From Ilex aquifolium (lineage: Eukaryota > Streptophyta > Magnoliopsida > Aquifoliales > Aquifoliaceae), in contig OX637407.1 of the NCBI GenBank assembly GCA_951799425.1, forward strand, positions 23,985,191 through 24,049,190: a stretch of DNA of 64,000 nt, in the 5' to 3' direction. The notes beneath the pieces were generated by a model. It worked only from the letters and a program-made list of their open reading frames with translations. It ran no database searches and was not told where the DNA came from. Of this stretch, positions 55,575 to 64,000 are shown one piece after another (position 1 is the stretch's first letter; each line of letters starts with the position of its first letter). A program made the position numbers and the translations under genes.

Positions 55575-56810
55575 AATGAAATTGTGACACTGCGTCACTA
55601 TTGTTACGTGGTGTCATCATCCAATAATTAACTTTTGAGTAGATATTGTAAACCCCATTTCTTTACGTTGGGTGGTTACTTTCTTACATGGATAGGGTAG
55701 TTACAAAATTAAATGGAGTATACTTACCTACATATAGGTTTGTTATTAGATGGTGACAGCACGTGACAATAGTGATATTGTATCACAGTTATATTCAATA
55801 TTTTATCCTGAAATAGGAAATAATATCCAATACAACGATGACATCATGTCATCACCACCACGTAGTGTCATTATCTAATGAGACAAAATCAAATAAACAA
55901 AGGGCTCGTTTGGTTGCTGTATTAGAAATGGATGGATTAAATAAAATAATCCGGTCTAATACAATACAAAAGGATAAAAGACAAGACTAAATAGGGTATT
56001 AGAATAATACGTAATTTTATCTAGTGTTTGGTAATACACAAAATAAACGTTGGATAATAATTATTTAATTCAATCGGTTGTTTGATTAAAGAATTATTTT
56101 ATCGTATTAATGTTGAATTAACAAAAATATCATCAATCAGTGTTTGTTACATTGATGACAATTTGATTTTATTAGTTGGGGGGTTATAATAGTAAATGTG
56201 TAAAATAATACGTTTGAGTTGGATTATAATACCACCTCTTTTGGTGGTATTAAAATACCTTCATAATACAAGTCTAACGTATAAAAAATATACGATAAAT
56301 ATATGATTAGTATACGTTTTTGAAATTAATACGGTATCAAATTTACTTACCAAACAAAGTATTAGGCCCGATTAAATAAAAAATAGTGCAATCCTATATT
56401 TAATCCCCTCATAATACGTCTACCAAACAAGCCCAAAGAGTATTCCATTTTTATACATCGGGTAGTTGTTACACTACATAGATGAGCAATTATCTAATTA
56501 CGTGAGTTCCATTTGCTTACTTGTTATTGGACGGTTGCACCTTATCAACATGGTGACATAATGTAACCATGACACTCAAATTTCTCCTATTATAGGGTTG
56601 TTTTGTTTGAACCGGGGGGGTAACGTGAAGTAAATATTGGGTGTAACGGTGATACTAAGTCATTATATAATAGATAAGGTAGTTACTAAATTAAGTGAAA
56701 TTCATTTGTTAATATATTAATTTATTATTGAATTGTAACACCACGTGACAAAAGTGACATAATGTTACCATTACATTCAATATTTTCTGAAGAACGTGAC
56801 ATCGAATTTT
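55575..56810. repeat. Diverged tandem repeat, about 170-200 bp units, split by a MITE
   Basis: Phrases recur in the same order about four times: gggtagttac, a-ttacctac, ttattagatggtgacagcac, gtgacataatgttaccatga and cattcaatatttt (for example near 55665-55800, 55855-55890, 56455-56580 and 56670-56800). The MITE at 55902-56434 interrupts the array. Confidence 0.6.
55902..56434. mobile_element. TIR element (MITE), 533 bp
   Basis: The ends are GGGCTCGTTTGGTTGCTGTATTA and, inverted from the right, GGGCTTGTTTGGTAGACGTATTA, with further inverted similarity around aatccgg and ttaatc-gg. AAA flanks both sides; read with ends one base in, the repeat is CAAAG. Length and ends suggest a PIF/Harbinger-like or hAT-like MITE. 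Confidence 0.8.
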
Positions 56811-57148
56811 ATTATTTTATTATTACAATTTTCAAACAAACAGGAGATCTTGTGAGAATGTCGAAATGGGAGTCTCATATACACTTTGTATAAAAATACA
56901 AAATTAGAATTATAAATGATTTGTATCCCAAAAAGTAATTTCAATGTAAAAGGAATTCATTTGTAACCTTTACACATTTTTGTACAGCCAAAAACAAAAG
57001 GTCGGTGCAGAAAATACGCCTTTTGGCTGCATCACAAAAAGCCCAACTTTGTACAACATGTGCTTCACCTTCACCCACAATCAATTGTAGTATGCATTAT
57101 CATCTCTACTCCCATTTCCAAATCCCATTCAAAGAACTACCCACCAAA

Positions 57149-57186
<38 letters not shown>

Positions 57187-57520
57187 GATTGAATTTGTTT
57201 TTGGTTGTGTATTTATAAGTTAGTAGTTCCTCCAAAAAGCCAAAACTCCCAAGCACCACAGCAAGTTTTATGTCAAGGTGCCTAAATTGATCCAAAACTA
57301 GCCGCCATTTTGCTGAACCACTTTCCCTCTTGGCTTCACCAGGCTCAGCCCAGGTCCAAACCTCTCAAATCCCCTATGTAAAAACTTCACAAAAACCCCC
57401 CAAGAAAAGAAAATTGATATTTTAACCCCCCAAAAAACAAGAACTTATAGAGAGAGAGGCCCAAAAACATAACAAACATGAGAGAGAAAAGATTGGGAGA
57501 GCTGGAAATAGCTGGAAAAC
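56811..57520. other. 3' flank of the isopentenyltransferase gene
   Basis: No other gene is present. An (AG)n microsatellite lies at 57152-57182. Confidence 0.5.
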
Positions 57521-58594
57521 CTACTCCCCCAAGAACTTATTCACAATCTTCACGCTTGGTTCCACCACTTGCCTCTCCCAAATATCTGACACCCTCTCGC
57601 CGGAATCTGACCCCATCGCCGCCATGAACGCCGCCGTGGCATCTATTCTCCGAATGTCCCACCCAGCATCTCTCAGCCGTTGGATCTTCCCCAGTTGGTT
57701 CTTGGCTAGATGACACGTGTTATCTTTGATCGCCTTTATTGCTTCCTTGTACATGTCATCCTCCTTCAGATTCGTGCTCTTCGTATTGCATCGAAACGTC
57801 TTGAAATACTTCACAAACTCGGGCACTCCTATGGCCTTCCTCAACCCGGAATGACTCACCGAGTCAAACCCGCCCGATTTGAAAAATTCTGCTAACTCTT
57901 CTAGCATCCCCGAGTCAAACATTTCATCGACTCGCTTACATAGATACTGATTCAACACGGGTAGAGAAACATCAACCCAGAGGAAACAACAGTTGTAACG
58001 TAACTGGGTACAGACGGGATTGAGTTGGTATGACTCGGGGTCGAACACGTCTGAGTTTGGGTCCAACGATTCCAATCGTTTGGCGAGGAGGGCGTAGATG
58101 AAGGAGTTGGACCCACCCACGATGAGGGGTAGTTTGCGACGGGAAATGATGGAGGAGATAGTGGAGGAGGTGAGTGATCGGAACTCGGAGGGTGTGAACT
58201 CGGGGTGGGAATCGGAGGGGTTGAACACGCCAAGCAGGTGGTGGGTGACTCCACGACGCTGTCGTATTGGGATTTTGTTGGTGGTGATGTCGAGGCCACT
58301 GTAGATTTGCATTTTGTCGGAGTTGATGATTTCTGAAGGAAAAAATCGAGTGGCGAGGTCTATGGACAGCTTTGATTTTCCGGACCCTGTGGCACCCATT
58401 ATCACTAAAATCTTTTGGGTGTGATGGTAGCGGCAGATAGTGGTGGTTGTGGTGGACCTGGTGCTGGCGGTGGTGGTGGTGGTCATGTTGGCCCACGGGA
58501 ATGTTGGTTTAAGGGACGTGAGAAGGTTGAGAGAGAAGAGTTTGTTGTTGTAGTGATGATAATTAGTAATTGGGAAGAATGATAGGCTTCTCAT
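57521..58594 (-). CDS. IPT: Adenylate isopentenyltransferase (cytokinin synthesis), intronless
   Basis: One frame of 357 aa starts at ATG 58594. The P-loop GATGSGKS is at residues 67-74, followed by the family motifs EIINSDKMQIYSGLDI, TNK, HHLLG, LPLIVGGSNSFIYAL and LRYNCCFLWVDVSLPVL, then VDEMFDSGMLEEL, LRKAIGVPEF, NTCHLAKNQLGKIQRL and a WERQVVEPS C-terminal block. These are features of plant adenylate IPTs, which transfer the dimethylallyl group to ATP or ADP, the first step of isoprenoid cytokinin synthesis. About 55 residues before the catalytic core are rich in Ser/Thr and basic residues without acids, consistent with a plastid transit peptide. Family members are normally intronless and about 330 aa, so this one is slightly long at the N-terminus. 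The exact paralogue number is not assigned. Confidence 0.95.
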   Translation of the reverse strand: MRSLSFFPITNYHHYNNKLFSLNLLTSLKPTFPWANMTTTTTASTRSTTTTTICRYHHTQKILVIMGATGSGKSKLSIDLATRFFPSEIINSDKMQIYSGLDITTNKIPIRQRRGVTHHLLGVFNPSDSHPEFTPSEFRSLTSSTISSIISRRKLPLIVGGSNSFIYALLAKRLESLDPNSDVFDPESYQLNPVCTQLRYNCCFLWVDVSLPVLNQYLCKRVDEMFDSGMLEELAEFFKSGGFDSVSHSGLRKAIGVPEFVKYFKTFRCNTKSTNLKEDDMYKEAIKAIKDNTCHLAKNQLGKIQRLRDAGWDIRRIDATAAFMAAMGSDSGERVSDIWERQVVEPSVKIVNKFLGE

Positions 58595-58621
58595 AAGGAA
58601 ACGAATGAATGAATATGGCGT

Positions 58622-58756
58622 GTGTGTGTGAGAGAGAGAGAGAGACTGAGAGAGTGGTACTGTATATGAGCTAAGCTGAGATGATATTGCAACACATGAG
58701 AATATACATACGGAATACGTGTGAGAGAGAGGGACAGAGAGAGGGGGGGGGGGGTA
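58622..58756. repeat. GA/GT microsatellites and poly-G in the IPT upstream region
   Basis: (GT)n-(GA)n at 58622-58645 and a GA-rich tract ending in about 12 G at 58745-58756 lie within 170 bp of the start codon. Confidence 0.8.
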
Positions 58757-59244
58757 CTAGCTAGCTACCTGGAGTGGCAGTGGTAACTTTTCGTGCAGTT
58801 GAGGAATATGAGGGTTTGTTCGTTGAGTAAGGGATTGAGAGATATCAGAAAGGTATTCTGTCCTTCTTTCTTGCCTAGTGTGTGTATGTGAGTGGTGGTT
58901 GTTGAGCTGTTCGATCGATAGAGCAGAGGGTACTGATTTCTGAACCTGATGGCTGATAAATCAATCTCTCAGTTCGTCAACCCCTCGGTGTTTCTCATCC
59001 CTATGGTCTCTTTCTGTGCCTCTCTTGTTTTTACTGTTTCGGTCATGGCCAAAATTATTCATTGTCTTCGTGGGTCTGAATCACTTATTCCCTCTCTCCT
59101 CTGTCCCCATTAAAACACAGGCACACTAGTCACTAGCTCTCTCTCTTGGTGTTTGAGGTGGACTGAGTGTATGTTTTTGTAGGAGCTGAGGATGATGAGT
59201 GGAGGAATGACAGTATCACAGGAATGGGACTGCTTCTCTCCTCT

Positions 59245-59253
59245 TATATATAT
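59245..59253 (-). promoter_or_regulatory. Candidate TATA box upstream of IPT
   Basis: The minus strand reads CATATATATAAGAGG, a strong TATA-like sequence, about 650 bp upstream of the start codon. If used, it implies a long or spliced leader. A weaker TATACA near 58664 could serve instead. Confidence 0.3.
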
Positions 59254-59642
59254 GGGAAATGGTAGTGGAAAGCCTGAGCCTCTCTCTCTCTCTCTCCCCC
59301 TCTCTGTAACAGTTGTCTTTTATTTGCTCAATGACGGGGCAAAATCTCCTGCAATCGCGCGTATCAGTGCTAATATAGAGCTTCTTTAGGATTCCGTTGC
59401 AATATTATAGAGTTACCGTGTGATTAGGAAACGCCCATCGTTGTTTATTTACAATTTTATATTCTTATTATTAGTTATTTAAGTATGATTTATTGTATCC
59501 AAGTAAAAGAATTACGAGAATCTAATATTGTAGAATAGAATAGAATGGCCATTTTCAAAAATATGAAAAAATTGTGTGTCTCTATTGAATAGCCATTCTA
59601 GCTTTTTGTATTTTACTTTCATGTATATTCAAATATTCAAAT

Positions 59643-59790
59643 GAGTAATGCTATATGAGGTTCTAATTTGAGAGTTTAATTAATTATAAACGTTAGATTA
59701 ATTATGAATTTAAATGTTAGATGAAGTCTACTTTTAATCTAATCATTATAAATAATTAGACTCCAAGTTTAATTTTAATTTTTTAATTAA
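59643..59790. mobile_element. Worn GAG..AAT-terminus MITE
   Basis: The left end GAGTAATGCTAT matches the family at 25931, 28362 and 42271. Internal arms pair (tgagagtttaattaattata against ttggagtctaattatttata inverted). The right terminus and duplication are no longer clear. Confidence 0.5.
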
Positions 59791-59850
59791 ATACAAATAA
59801 TATTTTTTTATTTTTCTTAAGACAAGTGTGCATGTCATGTCATCCTATAG

Positions 59851-60130
59851 TCGGTATCGAGAAAAAATTTTGGTATCATATCTCTAAAATTTATTATTTC
59901 AATGAATGTTTTTATTTTAACTTTTGTGAGTCATTTTATAACTAAAAAATTTATTACTTTTGTTGGTGATTTACTATTTTTTGTGGATATTTTTATCACT
60001 GTTGTAATACTTATTTTTACCACTTTTTTGGTACCATAACAATTATAAAAATACCCATAAAAATTGATAAAAATATATATATAAATATGATAAATAAAAG
60101 TATGGTACCGAAATATTTTTCTCCGCAACA
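59851..60130. mobile_element. MITE, 280 bp, gagaaaaa-ttt-ggta ends
   Basis: The left TCGGTATCGAGAAAAAATTT with tggtatcata pairs with the inverted right end GTTGCGGAGAAAAATATTTC with ggtaccata. The interior (gtcattttataactaaaaaa, tatttttatcactgttgt) is shared with 26900-27180 and, inverted, with 21690-21810, which makes a three-copy family. Confidence 0.65.
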
Positions 60131-61439
60131 TAAACGACTCCTTTTCTGATACTTCTTCTATTTTGAAGTGAGGAATACTATGTGTCTAACCCTCCCAATT
60201 TTTTTATCAATTGATAAGAGGTAATTTAAAGTCACTATGAGATAAATGCCAAAAACTATATTCATTCATTCATCACATCATAGAAAAAATAAAATAAAAG
60301 GGGAGGGAATTTAACATTAGACCCATTTATCCAAAGTAATATTGATTTCGTAATCACAATTTAGCATAAATTTTGGCAAGCATAGCATTGTCGATTTGAA
60401 TGTACCTTGACTATCATGTTAGAGCGTTAATATAGAAATTAATTTCCATACTACATTTCTTCTGCAACAACTAACATAATTATATCAAGTTATGTTAGTC
60501 GTCCATCTTCTTTCTTTTGAAGTTTTTTTTTTTTTCCTGATTTGATAAGAAGAAAACGATCGTTGGTGAGACTTTAATCCCATATCGGATTTGAGAGTGG
60601 ACAAATCTTTAACCATTCGGGTAAATTTTTTTACGTTTTTTCGTGTAGTTTTCATAGTTACGTTCAAAGTATAAAAAAAAAATTATCAGCTTTTGCTAAC
60701 AAATTTCCTAATTTTTTGTCTTGTGGTATGTTTTGACTTTACCGTATGTTGTTGAGGGGTGAGAAGCCTTTGATCCCTTAAACCCAAACTCGGATGTGGC
60801 TAAATACTACTAGGCAACAAAGGGAATCGATGAGAGTATAAATATTTCTTTGGGTCTATTCTTACGTGAGTTTATGAAACACCACCACCCTAATCTACGT
60901 TAGAAACTATGTGTTTTGCTTCAAACTTCCGATAACTAGAAATAACTCAGAAAATTCTGTCTATTTCTTTTGAATAACTTTCGAGTGTAATGATCAAATA
61001 GTGATATAAAATGTTATCTAGTTTTTCTCTTAGCATCGTGTCTATCGAAATCTAGATCTCTTGCGGTATATTTTTAGTTTACGCAATGATAGATTTAGTG
61101 ATTATGCTTAAATTTATGATAGATGATGTACCCTCGAAACAAAAGAATATTGAACCATAATTGGTTAACAAAAAACATAACCAAGGGAATCCCTATATAC
61201 ATTTGGTATTATTACAGTTAACAAGATGATCAAAAAGAAGCCATTGATGGAGGGCCTTCTCAACAGATTGCTAACCATTCTCTGTGTTCTTCTTAGAAAA
61301 GTAGGGACCATTTGATGTGGTTCTCTGTGGGTTAGGCTTTAAGTAGGAATAGCATAAAACATATAATTCTCCAAATTATGTGGCCACCACATAAAATTGG
61401 CTAAAACATACTCAGTTAGCTATAGGCCATCTTGTGGGA
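60131..61439. other. AT-rich intergenic DNA, no gene seen
   Basis: No coding frame, TIR pair or SINE was recognised with confidence. Confidence 0.5.
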
Positions 61440-61612
61440 TTTTTTTTTTAGTTCAACGGTGAGAGGTATTCAGGCTAGCTTACGTGCAATTTGACTAATC
61501 TCCTCCCCAGTCCAATCAAAGATAAACCAACTACGCCGAGACTAAAGTATTCATGAGGGATAAATCCCTCATGGCCTAACTTCAAAAAATTGCCAAGAAT
61601 AGAATGTCCGAA
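61440..61612 (-). mobile_element. tRNA-derived SINE (family 1), A-tailed
   Basis: The T-run at 61440-61449 is the A-tail on the minus strand. The body follows as gttcaacggtgagaggtatt, gtgcaatttgactaatctcc, ccaactacgccgagac and catgagggataaatccctca up to the box B region. The tRNA-like head is missing or worn. Confidence 0.75.
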
Positions 61613-64000
61613 TTTAGTGGAATTTGTTGAGTTTTGTGTTTGGTGTTAGGCCTAAAGTAGGATAGTCAACCAAAGCTTTGAGTGGTTCAGTAGGCATAAG
61701 CATAAGGGTTCAAGCATTGGTACCAAACCCTACCCCCCCTACCTCTCCAACCCACTCCAACCAATGTAGGATAGTCAAGATAATGTATGATCATTGACTT
61801 CATATACTGCAAGACTTATGGTTGATGTTACTTAAACCAGATGGTGCGAGGTCAGAAATCAGTGTGATCTGGCCACAAGTTTGTATGCAAGATTGAAAAA
61901 CTTTGACCGCCCAAAACAACAGAAAAGTATATGAACCTAATTCAACAGTATCATCATTCATAAGTTGAAATAAATTCCAGTTTATTATATAAGGTTTCTA
62001 ATACCTTGTTATTTGCAATTATTCTTCCTAGGATGAAAAGTGAGTGATTGGACCCATCTGAAAAGCAAATCAATCACAATATCTACCAAGGTTTTCTGGA
62101 TGTGATAACTGATAAAAAGAGTTAGTATAGTTGGGGGGTATGGGGAGTTTCAACTTCTTTCATGCACTGCTTTCCCTAAATCTGAGTTCAATCTCTATAG
62201 CCATAAACTATTGCAGAATTAAACTCTGATGTCCTTCTATTGGAGGCCCAGTGTATTAGACTCCCATCACTTATCTGAAGAGGATCAGATGTCATGTACA
62301 TAGTCTTATTTTCACATGCAGAGAGACTATTTTCGTATGAAAGAAAGAAATTTATCAGGTACGTCATGATCATTCTCATATACGAAAGTAATTCTTAGTG
62401 CTTACTTCCTCATAGCATTCATACTTTGAATTGAAGTTTTCACTTGTGTGAATCTGCATTGGTGCAAGCATATTATGAAGGATAGTGATTGGAGAGAGCA
62501 CAAATTCACACACATGGACAATAAAAATTCTATGGGCTTGGCCTACCACGATTTCTTCATGAAAAGTTAAAGATCACCTTCAATCTTTCTGAAATTTAAG
62601 TCTCACCCAGAACAAACTTTTGACCCATAACATAGCAGCCCTCCAATACCTTGACAATGGAGGCACTTGTTTGAAAAGAAAATAAAATGTTGAAATAATT
62701 GGTCTGCCTTTGATGAAGTTGAGTTGAGATAATGATGATAATAATGAAGGGAAAACTGACAGTCCGGTGGATGAGTCTCTCCCTAATACTGGACCTCGGG
62801 TGAATTAGATATAAACCATTTTTCTCTCGTATACAGAAATACTATTTTCACGACTCAAACTCTTGACGTTCAAATCACAGTAAAACAACTTATCACTCCT
62901 GATAATGATAATGATAATTACAAAACATTGGGTTCTCAGCCATGCTATAGGGTTTTTTTTATGATGCTTTCCCATGGCAACTTCCTCTACTAACAGCAAC
63001 AATGGGGATGGGGTCCACAGGGGAAACACAATTGAGAGTGATGCACCGACGCGTGGGAGCTTGACCCACACCCCCATTGATGATGATTAGAGTATTAAGG
63101 TTGGTGTCTATGGCAGTGGGCGTGAAGCTCTCTCACATGGCCCCATAAATTAGTTATACTAATTATTTCTTTGAATACATAGACATTTTTTTACATATAG
63201 CCTGCCATTTCCTGTTGTGCAGCTAGCAAACCTTGCACATTAATGCATGAATGCTTGTCTTGGGTTCAGACCTAAGAGGGAGAGGCCAGAAAACACAATG
63301 AAATCTAGGAGCTCATCATTGTCTATATATGACTATTCACACTGTTAGTGTTTTTATGTTTTTTCTTGTTTTAATTTATCGATGTTGCTTGTAATTATGT
63401 TTCTCCGCTCAACTTAACTCACAAAAGTTTTATCCCCATTATATACAAGGGGGATTGGTGAGGGGTGGACGATTTTAAAACAGACTCCTCATTCATTAGA
63501 TAGAGAAAATCACCAAGATTTCGTGATCCACTGTCGAACTTATTCTAATTCTAAAAAATTGGAATCAAATTGGGGTATCAATATCCATTTGATCTAAGCT
63601 CCTCTCAGTCTCATTGAGTTTTTGGCTCTCATATGCGATAGGGTTACCTTTTGTACTAGCACACTGTATATGACATAGTCTGATGCATATTTGTGTACTT
63701 CAAATGGCTAAGTATAATCTGGCAACTGCAGAGGTTACCAATCACTGCATGAATCGGTTATTTGAATCATGTTTCGTCATTGTGTTCTCTATTAAAAAAT
63801 ATCATCATTTCTGTTAAATTACGGGTTAAAATATCTAGGAGCTCGTAGTCGTGCTTAAAATATTAAAATTATTGGGGGGAATGACAAAGAAAAAACCCCA
63901 TGTGTTGGTGTTTTTCTTTTGGTTGGTTTAATTTGTTCTGGTTTGGATGCTGTGTTTGCTTGTGTTGTATCTAACCAACCTCACATTTTGATGAATTAAT
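61613..64000. other. Intergenic DNA to the right edge, no gene seen
   Basis: No supported gene or mobile element is visible. Short open frames here have no recognisable domains. Confidence 0.5.

Noticed and set aside
57952-58496. Open frames overlapping IPT in other frames (up to 174 codons)
   Set aside because: They are shadow frames caused by the GC-richer, codon-biased IPT coding sequence and have no family features.
60170-60340. Possible TIR pair around gaggaatactatgtgtctaa
   Set aside because: The inverted similarity needs several gaps and no target duplication was found.
1-64000. CRISPR arrays, bacterial operons, phage or organelle inserts
   Set aside because: No regularly spaced repeats with unique spacers, ribosome-binding-site-led gene clusters or organelle gene sequence were recognised.

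Overview
The window is nuclear DNA of a flowering plant, most likely a eudicot. The evidence is genes with several short GT-AG exons and AT-rich introns, plant-only families (VQ-motif protein, adenylate isopentenyltransferase, plant S1/P1 nuclease), a Tat-like Ty3/gypsy element, plant LINEs, an Au-type SINE, a Helitron and many MITEs. I saw no bacterial operon, CRISPR array, rRNA or tRNA gene.

Layout. 1-8.3 kb is nested Ty3/gypsy sequence on the minus strand (one gag-pol copy leaving the left edge, plus the LTR and gag start of a related copy), carrying two inserted terminal-inverted-repeat (TIR) elements. 8.5-15 kb is a four-exon universal stress protein gene on the plus strand whose second intron holds an antisense, 5'-truncated LINE. 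15.3-24.8 kb is a pair of minus-strand S1/P1 nuclease genes. The distal one (21917-24847) is complete over nine exons. The proximal one (15262-17280) has lost exon 1 and half of exon 2 and has a stop in exon 6. Between them lie a 2.4 kb Helitron, the 5' end of a second Helitron directly abutting it, and a MITE with a 9-bp target duplication. 25-30.4 kb is AT-rich and full of MITEs and SINEs, including a dimeric SINE-like insertion. 30.5-31.5 kb is a single-exon gene for an unrecognised one-TM acidic protein. 32.1-36.1 kb is a second LINE of another lineage, broken by one stop codon. 39.7-40.4 kb is an intronless VQ-motif gene on the minus strand. 40.6-57.2 kb is gene-poor repeat territory. 57.5-58.6 kb is an intronless cytokinin-synthesis isopentenyltransferase gene on the minus strand. 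59.4-64 kb holds only repeats.

The host genes are independent units and form no evident pathway: a nucleotide-binding stress protein, a secreted or vacuolar nuclease, a putative regulatory VQ protein, a plastid cytokinin enzyme and one unknown. What links the window is transposition. Several insertions can be read to the base from their target-site duplications. The clearest set is three MITEs with GAG..AAT termini, each flanked by a perfect 9-bp duplication. I found no convincing new biochemical system.
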